In this document: piece after piece, positions 17,237 to 25,998 of the stretch
Layout of the letters: the number at the start of each line of letters is the position of its first letter
How positions within the stretch are numbered: position 1 is the first letter of the stretch
Assembly: GCF_014650715.1 (NCBI RefSeq)
Contig: NZ_BMVM01000002.1
Location: 496,001 to 560,000, forward strand
Reading direction: 5' to 3'
Length of the DNA: 64,000 nucleotides
Origin: Streptomyces bluensis
Lineage (GTDB): Bacteria > Actinomycetota > Actinomycetes > Streptomycetales > Streptomycetaceae
The notes under the pieces: model-generated
Databases searched by the model: none
The model's input: the letters and a program-made list of their open reading frames with translations, nothing else
Told to the model about the DNA's origin: nothing
Made by a program: the position numbers and the translations under genes

Positions 17237-18466
17237 TCAGCGCCGGTGCCGGCCGCCCGCCCGGGTCGCTTCCCCGCGCCCGCGGTTGCGCAGCGCGTAC
17301 ACCCCGGCGCCCAGCAGGGCGGCCGTGCCCGCGGCCCCCTCCGCCAGCCTCCACGGCGAGGGGCCGCCGGTGGCGCCGGCCGCCGCGGTCCTGCCCGCCT
17401 TCGGCGCCGGCGCGTTGCTGTCCCCGCCCGTCGCCCCGCCCTCGCTGATGGGCTCGACCAGCGTGCCGACGGGCTTGGCGCGTCCGGCCGCCCGGAACCC
17501 CCAGTCGAGCAGCGCGGCCGTCTCCTCGTACACGCCGTTCCCGGCGAGCCCGGGATTCAGGACGGTGACGAGGAGGGTGCGCCCGTCGCGGGTGGCGGCG
17601 CCGGTGAAGGTGTTGCCCGCGTCACTGGTGTAACCGTTCTTGACGCCGATCAGGCCCGCGAACGCGGGCATCCCCCACGCGCCCGTCAGCAGGCGGTCGG
17701 TGTTCTGGATCTGGAAGGTCTTCCCGCCGCCCGCCGGGAAGTCGGCCGTCTTCGTGGAGCAGTACGCACGGAAGTCGGCGTTCCGCAGCCCGTGGCGGGC
17801 GAACAGCGTCAGGTCGTACGCCGAGGAGAGCTGCCCCGGGTGGTCGAAGCCGTCCGGGCTGACCACGTGGGTGTCCAGGGCCTGGAGGTCCCTGGCCCTG
17901 GCCTGCATCTGGGCGACCGTCCTTGCGACACCGCCGTTCATATGGCTCAGCACGTGCACCGCGTCGTTGCCCGAGCGCAGGAACACGCCCTGCCACAGCT
18001 GCTCGACGGTGTACGTGATGCCGGGCTGGATGCCGACGAGGCTGGAGCCCGCCGGGATGTCGGCGAGGTCGGCCGCGGTCACCTTGTGCTTCGCGGTCCG
18101 CTCGAACCTGGTCAGCACGGTGTCCGCGAAGAGCATCTTCAGCGTGGAGGCGGGCGCCAGCCGCCGGTGCGCACGGTAGGAGGCGAGCACCTCGCCGCTC
18201 TTCCCGTCGGCCACCAGCCAGGCACGGGCCGTGACGGCGGGCGGCCTGGAGGCACCGCTCACCTGGACACCGTCACGGGCGAGCCGTTCGCCGCCGACGG
18301 CTGTCCCTGCTGATCCGGCTGCTCCGGTGGCGGCCGGGGCGGGCGCGGCCGCCACCGAGGGCAGGGCCGCGCCGAGGCCGAGGCCGAGACCGAGGGCGGC
18401 ACGGCGGGACACCTGAGCGGTACGCGGGCCGCTGGTACTCGGGGGATGCGTTGAGGATGCGCGCAT
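17237..18466 (-). CDS. D-alanyl-D-alanine carboxypeptidase (S11 family), exported
   Basis: Low-molecular-weight penicillin-binding protein that trims peptidoglycan stem peptides outside the membrane. The catalytic motifs are S107-T-L-K110 and S165-G-N167; the third motif, normally KTG, reads K276-N-G278. A Tat-like/Sec signal (SRRAALGLGLGLG) at the N-terminus and a C-terminal hydrophobic helix followed by Arg residues suggest anchoring to the membrane by the C-terminus, with a Gly/Ala/Pro linker between. Start ATG at 18466 is the first in frame, although its RBS is weak. Confidence 0.9.
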   Translation of the reverse strand: MRASSTHPPSTSGPRTAQVSRRAALGLGLGLGAALPSVAAAPAPAATGAAGSAGTAVGGERLARDGVQVSGASRPPAVTARAWLVADGKSGEVLASYRAHRRLAPASTLKMLFADTVLTRFERTAKHKVTAADLADIPAGSSLVGIQPGITYTVEQLWQGVFLRSGNDAVHVLSHMNGGVARTVAQMQARARDLQALDTHVVSPDGFDHPGQLSSAYDLTLFARHGLRNADFRAYCSTKTADFPAGGGKTFQIQNTDRLLTGAWGMPAFAGLIGVKNGYTSDAGNTFTGAATRDGRTLLVTVLNPGLAGNGVYEETAALLDWGFRAAGRAKPVGTLVEPISEGGATGGDSNAPAPKAGRTAAAGATGGPSPWRLAEGAAGTAALLGAGVYALRNRGRGEATRAGGRHRR

Positions 18467-18615
18467 TTCGGGAACCGTACAAGGCGATCTACGGCCACCG
18501 ACAAAGGTGCGGTAAAGGGACGGTCATGGCCGGGGCACGGAAGAGGAAAGCCGGGTGCTGCTCGAAGGGTCGTGACGTGAGCAGGACCACACATGTGTGC
18601 TGCCGACCGGCGCGC

Positions 18616-19617
18616 TCAGCGGCCGAGCACCTGCTCCACCTCCACCATCTGCGCGGCGGTGAGCGGCCCTTTCGCGAGGGCGCCCGCGTTCTCCTCGGCC
18701 TGGGCGACCGAGCGGAAGCCGGGGATCGGAACGGTGAGGGGGCTGCGGGCCCACAGCCAGGCGAGGGCGCCCTGCGCGAGCGTACGGCCCTCGCTGGTGA
18801 GGATGTCCCGCAGCGACTCGACGCGCCGCAGCCAGTCCGCGTCCGCGCCCGTGCCCTCGGTGAACCCGGGCAGCCAGGCGGGCGGCGCGCTGCGGATGTC
18901 CCCGGCCTCCAGCGGTGTGCCGGCCGTGTGCTTGCCCGTCAGCAATCCCATGGCGAGCGGGCTGCGGTTGACGCTGGCGAGGTTGAACTCCTCGCAGAGC
19001 GCGATGAGTTCGGGAGCGTCCTGCATCAGGTTCATCGTGTGCTGCACGGCCGTGCAGTGCGGGCCCTCGGCGAACACGGCCGCCCGCCCGGGGTCGTCGG
19101 TGCTCCAGGCGTACGCGCGGACGAGCCCCTCCCGGACGAACTCCTCGCAGAGGCCGCGTAGTTGGGCGGCACGCTCGGGGTCGCCGTCGCTGATGTGGAA
19201 CTGGTAGAGGTCGATGTGGTCGGTGCCGAGGCGTTCGAGGGACGCGATCAGCGCCCGGCGCGCATACTCCGGGGAATCGTCCTGTCCTACGCGGGTCCGG
19301 GTGCCCTCGTCGAAGAGGTTCCCCCACTTCGTGGCGATGACGACCTCGTCCCGGCGCTTGCCGAGTGCCCTGCCGAGCAGCCGCTCGCTGTGCCCCGTCC
19401 CGTAGGCGTCGGCCGTGTCGAAGAAGGTGACGCCCAGGTCGAGGGCGCGCCGGATCGCCCGTACGGACTCCTCGTCGTCGACCTTGCCCCAGCCCAGGGG
19501 CTGCCCCTCGGGGGACCACCACTCCCCGCCGATGGCCCAGCAGCCGAAGCCGAGGGCGCTGACCTGGATGCCGCTGCGTCCCAGGGTGCGTGTCGCCTTG
19601 TGCTCAATGCTCTCCAT
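18616..19617 (-). CDS. Aldo/keto reductase
   Basis: NADPH-dependent (alpha/beta)8-barrel reductase. The catalytic Asp-Tyr are in FFDTADAYGTGHSE, Lys in VIATKWGN, and His in IDLYQFHISD; the C-terminal cofactor segment is VPIPGFRSVAQAEENAGAL. It has 333 residues, usual for the general-aldehyde subgroup. The ATG at 19617 (MESIEHKATRTLG) is chosen because homology begins there; the open frame runs 100 codons further upstream without coding sense. Substrate unknown. It lies 60 bp after a convergent-facing SnoaL-like gene on the same strand. Confidence 0.9.
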   Translation of the reverse strand: MESIEHKATRTLGRSGIQVSALGFGCWAIGGEWWSPEGQPLGWGKVDDEESVRAIRRALDLGVTFFDTADAYGTGHSERLLGRALGKRRDEVVIATKWGNLFDEGTRTRVGQDDSPEYARRALIASLERLGTDHIDLYQFHISDGDPERAAQLRGLCEEFVREGLVRAYAWSTDDPGRAAVFAEGPHCTAVQHTMNLMQDAPELIALCEEFNLASVNRSPLAMGLLTGKHTAGTPLEAGDIRSAPPAWLPGFTEGTGADADWLRRVESLRDILTSEGRTLAQGALAWLWARSPLTVPIPGFRSVAQAEENAGALAKGPLTAAQMVEVEQVLGR

Positions 19618-19678
19618 GCCTGAGGACGGTAGGAGGTGATGTGCACTCGAAGGCAAGGCCGGTTTCTGGACGACGAGT

Positions 19679-20005
19679 TCAGGCCTGGCTCGTCTCGAAG
19701 CGGGTGATCCTGCCGTCGTCGCCCACGGTGAAGCTCCACCTCGTGCGCATCTCGCCCCAGGTGTCGTTGCTGTAGCGGGCGATGAGGGCGCGGCCGCCCC
19801 TGGACTCGTTGTCGACGTCCATGTGGCCGTGGGTGGAGAAGATCTCCCGTTCCGTCCAGTCGTCGAGGTCGCGGTCGGAGCCGTCGTCGGACATGGTCGC
19901 GCCCGGGGCGAGGAGCGCCTGGAAGGCGTCACGGTCATGCGCGTTCACGGCGCTGACGAAGGCACGGACCGTGGGGTCCTTGAGCCTGGCTACCTGAATC
20001 GTCAT
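19679..20005 (-). CDS. SnoaL/NTF2-like domain protein
   Basis: A 108-residue protein with the compact NTF2-like fold: VRAFVSAVNAHDRDAFQALLAPGATMSDDG is the usual first helix-to-pocket segment, and RTRWSFTVGDDGRITRFE the last strands. Such proteins are small-molecule isomerases, hydrolases or binding proteins; the function is unknown. ATG at 20005 preferred; a GTG at 20020 would add five residues. It lies just upstream of the aldo/keto reductase on the same strand and may share its transcript. Confidence 0.78.
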   Translation of the reverse strand: MTIQVARLKDPTVRAFVSAVNAHDRDAFQALLAPGATMSDDGSDRDLDDWTEREIFSTHGHMDVDNESRGGRALIARYSNDTWGEMRTRWSFTVGDDGRITRFETSQA

Positions 20006-20136
20006 GGCCGTCAGCCTCACACCGGGGCCGGGGCCTCGCCACCCGGGAGGTCCGTACGGGAGGCCCGCGGGGGTGACGGCACCCGATCGGCCGCGCGGAG
20101 CGGCCGGGTCGGTGTCATCGGTGCGACGGTGGAGCC

Positions 20137-20721
20137 ATGACCAAGGCGACCCACGTACCGAACGTGACCTCTTTCGACCGACGCGATCTGGGACTGCTGC
20201 TGCTCCGCCTGGGCACGGGCGGCGTGCTCGTCGCGCACGGCACGCAGAAGCTCTTCGGCTGGTTCGGCGGGGGCGGTCTGGGGGGCACGGGCGCGTTCAT
20301 GGAGTCCGTCGGGTACACGCCGGGCAGGGCGAGCGCGACGGCAGCGGGGCTGGCCGAGGCGGGCGGCGGCACGCTGCTGGCGCTGGGCCTGGCGACGCCC
20401 GCGGCCGGTGCGGCCGCCGCCGGAGGGATGGCGGGCGCCGCCGCGGTGCTGGCGCCCAACGGGTTCTTCAGCCAGGACGGCGGCTACGAGTACCCGGCGA
20501 CCCTCGGCCTGGTCGCCGCCGGGCTGGCGATCGCGGGACCGGGCCGGCTGTCCCTGGACCACGCCTTCGGGCACGTCCTCGACCGCGACTGGATGGTCCC
20601 GACGGCACTGGCCGGAGCGGTGGCGGTGGCGGCGCTGGTCGTGGGGGCGCGGAACAGGCGGGTACGCAAGGCGAAGGACAGCGAGGGTGAGAGCGAGCAG
20701 GAGCCGTTGTTCGAGGAGTAA
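20137..20721 (+). CDS. DoxX-family membrane protein
   Basis: A four-helix membrane protein of the DoxX/DoxD family. Family signs are LLLLRLGTGGVLVAHGTQKLFGWFGG (helix 1 and loop, as two stretches), an Ala/Gly-rich second and third helix, NGFFSQDGGYEYPATLGL before the last helices, and a charged C-terminal tail. Some relatives take part in thiosulfate oxidation or oxidative stress, but the role here is not known. ATG at 20137 with GGTGGAG upstream. Monocistronic in appearance. Confidence 0.85.
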   Translation: MTKATHVPNVTSFDRRDLGLLLLRLGTGGVLVAHGTQKLFGWFGGGGLGGTGAFMESVGYTPGRASATAAGLAEAGGGTLLALGLATPAAGAAAAGGMAGAAAVLAPNGFFSQDGGYEYPATLGLVAAGLAIAGPGRLSLDHAFGHVLDRDWMVPTALAGAVAVAALVVGARNRRVRKAKDSEGESEQEPLFEE

Positions 20722-20790
20722 GGAGCGAGCGGCTCGGCCGGGGACCGGGGGCGTCTGTCGTCCGGGGCGCGGCCATGGCAGTCTGCGCCC

Positions 20791-21147
20791 ATGAACGATC
20801 GCGTCGAACCCGGCACCGGCGACCCGGACCTCTGGGAGTCCATCGCCCTCCTCCAGACCTGGCTGGACGAGAACCGCCGTCACGACGGCCAAGAGGGCCT
20901 GCTGCTACGGATACTGAAGCTCTCGGAGGAGGTCGGCGAGGTCGCGCAGGCGGTCATCGGCGCGACCGGCCAGAACCCTCGCAAGGGCACGACCCACACC
21001 TGGGACGACGTACAGGCGGAACTCTGCGACGTGATCATCACGGCTCTGGTGGCCCTGCGCACGCTCACTCCCGAGGCCCGAGAGGTGTTCACGGCCCGCT
21101 TGGCGGCCGTCAGGGAACGGTCGCTGGCCTCTCCCCAAGGACGGTGA
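20791..21147 (+). CDS. MazG-like nucleotide pyrophosphohydrolase
   Basis: A 118-residue all-alpha NTP pyrophosphohydrolase-like protein. The metal-binding pattern ExxE...ExxD is seen as KLSEEVGEVAQAV and QAELCDVIITAL. Such enzymes hydrolyse (non-canonical) dNTPs to the monophosphate. It ends three bases before the next gene, so the two are an operon. Confidence 0.82.
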   Translation: MNDRVEPGTGDPDLWESIALLQTWLDENRRHDGQEGLLLRILKLSEEVGEVAQAVIGATGQNPRKGTTHTWDDVQAELCDVIITALVALRTLTPEAREVFTARLAAVRERSLASPQGR

Positions 21148-21150
21148 GCG

Positions 21151-21969
21151 ATGCGCGTCCGAGCGGTTCTGATCGACATCGACGGCGTCCTCACGGTCTC
21201 GTGGAAGCCGCTGCCGGGTGCGGTGGAGGCGCTGCGACACCTGCGGTCCTCGGGTCTGGACGTCGCCCTGCTCACCAACACGACATCGCGCACCCGCGCG
21301 TCCATCGCCGGCACGCTGGCCGGGGCGGGCTTCCCGGTGACGGCGGAGGACATCCTCACGGCACCGGCGGCGACGGCGGCGTACCTGTCCGAGCACTTCC
21401 CCGGCGCGAGGTGTTCCCTCCTCAACAGCGGCGACATCCGTGAGGACCTCACGGAGGTGGACCTCGTCGACGCCGACGACACCGCGACCGTGCCGGACGT
21501 GGTCGTGGTGGGCGGCGCGGGCCCGGAGTTCGACTACGCCGCGCTGAACCGCGCCTTCGGCCACCTCCAGCGGGGCGCGACGCTCGTGGCCATGCACCGC
21601 AACCTCTACTGGCGCACGGACCAGGGCCTGCAACTGGACACGGGCGCCTTCCTGACGGGCCTGGAGAAGGCCGCCCGCACACAGGCGCAGATCACGGGCA
21701 AACCCGCACCCGCGTTCTTCGAAACCGCCCTGTCCCACCTCGGCGCCGAGCCCGGCCATACGGTGATGGTCGGCGACGACATCGAGTCGGACGTCCTGGC
21801 GGCCCAGCGCACGGGCATCACCGGCGTCCTCGTCAGAACGGGCAAGTACCAGCCGGAGACCCACCGGGCCGCGAGCGCGGAACCGGACCACGTGCTGAAC
21901 TCGTTCGCGGATCTTCCGGGGCTGCTGGAGTCCGCCACCGGCCGTAGCGGCCCCCACCCACTCACCTGA
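21151..21969 (+). CDS. HAD-family hydrolase (HAD-IIA, LHPP-like)
   Basis: HAD-superfamily phosphatase of subclass IIA. Motif I is LIDIDGVLT (nucleophile Asp), motif II is LLTNTTSRTR, the Lys of motif III is in ITGKPAPAFF, and motif IV is VMVGDDIESDV. The C2 cap lies between. The arrangement resembles mammalian LHPP-type (phospholysine/phosphohistidine phosphatase) HADs. Starts three bases after the MazG-like gene. Its 3' end runs into the remnant on the opposite strand. Confidence 0.88.
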   Translation: MRVRAVLIDIDGVLTVSWKPLPGAVEALRHLRSSGLDVALLTNTTSRTRASIAGTLAGAGFPVTAEDILTAPAATAAYLSEHFPGARCSLLNSGDIREDLTEVDLVDADDTATVPDVVVVGGAGPEFDYAALNRAFGHLQRGATLVAMHRNLYWRTDQGLQLDTGAFLTGLEKAARTQAQITGKPAPAFFETALSHLGAEPGHTVMVGDDIESDVLAAQRTGITGVLVRTGKYQPETHRAASAEPDHVLNSFADLPGLLESATGRSGPHPLT

Positions 21970-22200
21970 GGTCGTCCAGGAGGAGGTCCAGCGCCGCCTC
22001 CTCGTGCAGGGCGGCGCCCAGGGACTTCATGGCCGGGGCCATTTCCGCGCCCCACGTCGCCTCGACGACTGTGCCGCTGAGCGGAAGCGGTGGTGTGCCC
22101 TGGGGTTCCGCGCGTCGCGAGGTACTCGTAGCCGCCCGCCGTCATGCGCCACGGCGGCTGCGCCCCGTAGCGTCCCCGCCGCGGCCCGCCCGCGCGGGGC
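21962..22200 (-). pseudogene. C-terminal remnant of an unknown protein with a frameshift
   Basis: On the minus strand the segment GRYGAQPPWRMTAGGYEYL, then ATRGTP (down to about 22100), continues in the next frame as QGTPPLPLSGTVVEATWG and AEMAPAMKSLGAALHEEA, ending LDLLLDDLR at the stop 21962-21964. Codon bias is coding-like in both parts, so a one-base indel near 22095-22105 is the simplest reading. No start codon or N-terminal part is visible. I do not recognise the family. Confidence 0.45.
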
Positions 22201-22671
22201 CCGGCAAGCTCCGAGCCTGCCCCTCAGGGAGCTGGCCGAGGGATCAACTGCGCACACAGCGGGTCCCTCACTCGCAAGACCACCGAACTCGGCGCCGCCG
22301 TCCGCGAGTGTCGCTTCGGCTCGGTGGCGCATCGATCGGGTGCCCGACATCGATGATCCCCGCAGGGCGGTCGAAGATGCGGCGGCCCACCTTGCGTTCT
22401 ATCCCACAAGGCACACCACACGCCCCCTTCTCCGCGCAGAGCGCTTGCGATTATCGAAGTCCCCACATAGCATTACGTTCATAATTCAAAGTTACCGCCA
22501 GATCACACACCGCCCCGGCCTGCAATTCCTTCCCACCCCGCCCCCCTGACCCTCACCAGCCACCACTCCGCCCGCAATAACGGCCTGACCACCTGCCCTA
22601 CGGCAACACCACACACCGGCGGCGTGGTTGGTTCGAGCAGCGAGCCCTTCTCACTTCACCAGGAACTCTCC
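22201..22671. other. Intergenic stretch upstream of the SDR gene
   Basis: No gene supported. Composition drops from GC-rich to AT-richer at about 22440-22520. It holds an operator-like site (22472-22490). Short coding-like scraps on the plus strand near 22270-22340 are not recognisable. Confidence 0.5.
22472..22490 (+). promoter_or_regulatory. Operator-like site a: ATTACGTTCATAAT + TCAAA
   Basis: The imperfect palindrome ATTACGTTCATAAT is followed by TCAAA. The 17-base stretch TACGTTCATAATTCAAA matches sites b (25967) and c (31485) at all but the two central bases and one other. It lies about 180 bp upstream of the SDR ATG. Confidence 0.5.
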
Positions 22672-23370
22672 ATGGACCTCTCCACCAGCACCGCCCTTGT
22701 CACCGGAGCCAACCGGGGATTCGGCCGCGCGCTCGCCGCCGAACTGCTCAGCCGCGGCGCCACCGTCTACGCCGGCGCACGCAACCCCGACCAGGTCGAC
22801 CTGCCCGGCGCCAAGCCGATCGCACTCGACATCACCGACCCCGCCTCCGTCGCGGCCGCCGCCAAGGCCACAGGCGATGTGACCGTCCTGATCAACAACG
22901 CGGGGTCGAGCACCGGTGCCGACCTGCTCGCAGCCGACCTCGACGACATCCGCCTGGAGATGAACACCCACTACCTCGGCACACTTTCCGTCGTCCGCGC
23001 CTTCGCACCCCAGATCGCGGCCAACGGCGGCGGGGCTGTCCTGAACGTCTTGTCCGGCCTGTCCTGGGTCAGCTTGCCGGAATTCGGCGCCTACTGCGCC
23101 GCCAAGTCCGCGGAGTGGTCACTCACCAACACCCTGCGCATCCAACTCGCCGACCAGGGCATCCGAGTGGCCGGACTGCACGTCGGCTACATGGACACCG
23201 ACATGGTCCGGGCCGTCGACGCGGAAAAGTCCGACCCCGCCGACATCGCGCGAATCGCCGTCGACGGCATCGCCGCAGGCGCCTACGAGATCCTCGCCGA
23301 CAACGCCTCCCGCCAAGCGCAGGCCGCACTGGCCGGAGGCGTCTCCGCGCTCTACCCGCAACTCCCCTGA
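22672..23370 (+). CDS. SDR-family oxidoreductase
   Basis: Short-chain dehydrogenase of 232 residues. The glycine motif is TGANRGFG, then GARNPDQ, NNAG at about 81, and the active-site Tyr/Lys in FGAYCAAKSA with a preceding Ser in VLSGLSWVS. ATG at 22672 (MDLSTSTALVTG), with AGGA upstream; the frame extends 16 codons further without an RBS. It is the first of several redox genes in this island, and an operator-like site lies upstream. Downstream sequence is decayed. Confidence 0.87.
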   Translation: MDLSTSTALVTGANRGFGRALAAELLSRGATVYAGARNPDQVDLPGAKPIALDITDPASVAAAAKATGDVTVLINNAGSSTGADLLAADLDDIRLEMNTHYLGTLSVVRAFAPQIAANGGGAVLNVLSGLSWVSLPEFGAYCAAKSAEWSLTNTLRIQLADQGIRVAGLHVGYMDTDMVRAVDAEKSDPADIARIAVDGIAAGAYEILADNASRQAQAALAGGVSALYPQLP

Positions 23371-23921
23371 GAGCCGACCGCCAAAAAACCCGCACCGAAC
23401 CCGCTCGATGCCGCTGCTCGCTGTCGCACACCCGCGCCGTCGCGCCATCGATGTGAGGGCAGCGACAGCACAGGGCGGCGAGGACCGCTCAACCGTCGTC
23501 AGGGCAATCGTCGCGTAACACCGACCCCGGGTCGTGACCGCGTCGACCGTCGGGGCAGGCCTCACGCGTCCGCACGATGCGCCACACCGGTCCAGGGCCA
23601 CGGGCGGTACGGCTGGTCGTGGCCGTACAGCGAGATCAGCCAGTCGGCTCGTGCCGGAATCCGTTGGCGAGCAGGTAGTTCGGTGGGCCACCGGTTCGTT
23701 GGGGCGGCGGCCAGGCCGCTTCGTCCAGTTCCGCGCGCCGCGCGGTGACCCGTTCCAGTAGCTCGGGATCCAGCGTGCACAGATCGTAGAAGCCCGTTGG
23801 TGGGGTTTTCCGGAAAAGGGTGTGCCCGAGTGGCTTTGCTCACGAGCCGACAGCACCTGCACACGAGCTTGGACAGCACTCGAAGCTCCGCAGACGTCGA
23901 GCAATTCATGGCTTCGGGCAG
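23371..23921. other. Decayed intergenic region
   Basis: No intact gene. The minus strand contains a short degenerate coding remnant (23605-23800, listed separately). The remainder shows no consistent frame on either strand. Confidence 0.45.
23605..23800 (-). pseudogene. Remnant of small coiled-coil protein gene, copy 1
   Basis: Minus-strand reading gives TLDPELLERVTARRAELDE, then a divergent tail AAWPPPQRTGGPPNYLLANG and a stop. The first part closely parallels DPKVxERIAVRRAELDD in the second remnant at 25419-25613. The tail has lost the heptad-like helix, so a frameshift or fusion has happened. No upstream start remains. Confidence 0.4.
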
Positions 23922-23957
23922 CACGGGCCCCTGCCAGGAGTCTGGCAGGGGCCCGTG
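23922..23957. terminator. Strong hairpin, 16-bp perfect stem
   Basis: CACGGGCCCCTGCCAG (23922-23937), loop GAGT, then its exact complement (23942-23957). There is no T-run. It lies just past the end of the minus-strand hydrolase gene (stop at 24052), so it could terminate that gene without a T-tract, as is usual in Streptomyces. Confidence 0.6.
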
Positions 23958-24051
23958 GTGTAGAGAGCCGAGGAGGGCCGGGACCTGTCCCTGGATGAGC
24001 AGCATCCGGGCCGACACGGCTACCGTCTGCTGGTGGCCTGACGGCCCGGCG

Positions 24052-24822
24052 TCACTTCAGGTGTCGGGTGAAGAATTGGGCCGCGGCGTCCCCCGCGAAC
24101 TTCGGGACGCCGGTGTGCCCGCCCATATTGGCGTGCAGCGTCTTCTCCTTGGAGCCGAAGGCGTCGAACAGGTCCAGGGCCGCCTGCCGGTCGTTCCCTT
24201 CGTCGTCCCACTGCAGCAGGACGTGCAGCGGAATGGTGACCTGGCGGGCCTCCTCGAACATGACGCGAGGGACGAAACTCCCCGCGAACAGAACGGCGGC
24301 CGAGATGCGTGGCTCGACCACCGCCAGCCGGACCCCGATGGAGATCACTCCCCCCGAGTACCCGACCGGGCCGCCGACCTCGGGCAGCGAAAGGAGAGCG
24401 TCCAGGGCGGCCTGCCATTCCGGGACCGCCTTGTCGACCAGGGGGAGGATGAGGGCGTCGATGATCTCGTCGCTGACCGGCTCGTCGGCCTCCATGGCCA
24501 GGCGCAGGCCGGCGAGGGCCTGCTCGGCGGCGGGCCAACGGGGCCGGTCGCCGCTTCCGGGGAGCTCGATGGTGGCCGTGGCGAAGCCGTCCGCCGCGGA
24601 GTGCCGGGCTCGGGCCAGCAGTCGGGGGTACGTCTTGCGCAGCCCGAGAGGAGGGGGGCTGAGCAGGATCAGCGGCGCCGGTGCGGATGCGGATGCGGAT
24701 GCGGATGCGGGAGTCCACAGGATGCCGGGGATCTCGCCGAGGGTGAATTCGCGCTCGCGGACAGCGTCGTCGAGACGCTGTTCAGAAGTGAATTGCACGG
24801 TCGTGCCTTTCGGGAGTGCCAT
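24052..24822 (-). CDS. Dienelactone-hydrolase-like alpha/beta hydrolase
   Basis: A 256-residue cytoplasmic alpha/beta hydrolase. The nucleophile elbow is GYSGGVIS (Ser at about 154, from GxSxG), the acid lies near LLQWDDEGNDRQ, and the catalytic His in MGGHTGVPKF. A run of Ala-Ser repeats (about residues 38-46) is coded by a GCGGAT repeat at 24683-24708 and looks like slippage expansion in a surface loop. ATG at 24822. No signal peptide. Substrate unknown; its neighbours suggest detoxification of aromatic or carbonyl compounds, which is only a guess. Confidence 0.78.
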   Translation of the reverse strand: MALPKGTTVQFTSEQRLDDAVREREFTLGEIPGILWTPASASASASAPAPLILLSPPPLGLRKTYPRLLARARHSAADGFATATIELPGSGDRPRWPAAEQALAGLRLAMEADEPVSDEIIDALILPLVDKAVPEWQAALDALLSLPEVGGPVGYSGGVISIGVRLAVVEPRISAAVLFAGSFVPRVMFEEARQVTIPLHVLLQWDDEGNDRQAALDLFDAFGSKEKTLHANMGGHTGVPKFAGDAAAQFFTRHLK

Positions 24823-25418
24823 TGAACGGCGCTCCCGGACGACCTATCGCCCGACCGTGACCCCGGAGGGGAGCACCCATGTCGATACGTTCACGGGTGA
24901 CCACCTCCTCGCTCTCTTGCACGGCCTCCGGAAACGTAGCGGTGGATGCCGCGGTTCCGCCAACGGGTTTTTGCGGAGGCTCTGTGGCCGAACACCGCGG
25001 CGTCGGAGTCAGCCTGTCACTGGTCGGGAAGCGCACGTCCGCCACCGATTCGGGCACCGGAAACCGGCAACCAACCGCTGACGGACGATCTACTGCTCAG
25101 ACAGCCGCCCATGATCAGCGTGAGCACCCTGAGCACCGGTCACACCAGCCTTTGACCTGCGACTTCAAGGTGGCGGAGGCCCCAGGACGCACAGGAACGT
25201 CGGCGTCGTCGCCCTGGCCGAGCGACATCGCCCAGGGGCGCCTTCCGGCAGACACCAAGGCCGCCGCGGCTGCCTACGCATGCGTCGCATCAGCGTGATC
25301 TTGCAGGAACCCCGGCCTTTAGCCCAAGGCCATGAGGCCATGGCTACCGGGAGCCGTCAGACCTGCCAGTCCAACCGCGGTTCGGTGATTCCGGTGGAGC
25401 GGCCGTGCGCCGGTGCTG
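24823..25418. other. Intergenic/decayed stretch upstream of hydrolase
   Basis: No gene supported. It includes the hydrolase promoter region; GATACGTTCACGG at 24885-24897 resembles the TACGTTCA half of the island's operator motif, but the match is short. Confidence 0.35.
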
Positions 25419-25613
25419 CTATGGAGGAGCCGGCGCCGCTGCGGCCCGCTCGACGCCGATCTGCTCACCCATCAGGGCCAGAATCCGCTCGGCCACGGCG
25501 AGGTCCGCCCGCTCGGCCCGCACCTCCGCCAACTGCCTGACCAACTGTTCTTCCAGATCATCCAGTTCCGCGCGACGTACCGCGATCCGCTCCTACACCT
25601 TCGGATCCACCAT
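25419..25613 (-). pseudogene. Small coiled-coil protein gene with early stop, copy 2
   Basis: A minus-strand frame begins ATG at 25613 and reads MVDPKV, then a TAG stop, then ERIAVRRAELDDLEEQLVRQ and LAEVRAERADLAVAERILAL and a tail MGEQIGVERAAAAPAPP before the natural stop at 25419. The heptad-rich helix looks like a small Streptomyces protein of unknown role found next to mobile or degenerate loci. The TAG replaces a Leu codon expected from copy 1 (DPELLER). An unexpressed relic is likely. Confidence 0.5.
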
Positions 25614-25946
25614 GCGCCGGATCGTAAGGACGGGAACGAGGCAGCGGACCGGAACAGAGCAACCGACCTGCCCGACGATCTACATGCTGGGCACTGCCCC
25701 GCGACCAGCCCGAGCAGCCTCACAACAGCCAAAACCGCGCCACCAGCTGTACCCGGTGGCGCCCCCCTGCGCCACCCGTGGTGAGCCCGAACCGTTCACT
25801 TTCCGTCTCGGGTGATGCGAGACCGGCCGCCTCGGTCAACTGCTCGTCGTCCGCTGGCGGTCTTCCCCGTACCGCACCCCACGTTCCCCGGATCCTTCTC
25901 AGATCGCGGGACGTGACCTCTTGCCGTCGATCGACAACCACCATAT
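25614..25946. other. Intergenic stretch
   Basis: No gene supported in any frame. It ends at the operator region of the following SDR gene. Confidence 0.4.
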
Positions 25947-25958
25947 GGTCGTACGACC
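25947..25958. promoter_or_regulatory. 12-bp palindrome GGTCGTACGACC
   Basis: A perfect 12-bp palindrome 40 bp upstream of the SDR ATG. It precedes site b and could be a second repressor site or belong to the same operator array. Confidence 0.4.
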
Positions 25959-25966
25959 GTAAGACA

Positions 25967-25983
25967 TACGAACGTAATTCAAA
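25967..25983 (+). promoter_or_regulatory. Operator-like site b: TACGAACGTAATTCAAA
   Basis: Shares TACGNNCGTAATTCAAA with site c and all but one of those fixed positions with site a. It lies 15 bp upstream of the SDR ATG, overlapping the leader. Confidence 0.55.
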
Positions 25984-25998
25984 GCAAGGGAGTCCGTC

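Noticed and set aside
24683-24712. GCGGAT repeat as a microsatellite regulatory element
   Set aside because: It is within the hydrolase coding sequence and simply encodes an Ala-Ser loop in frame.
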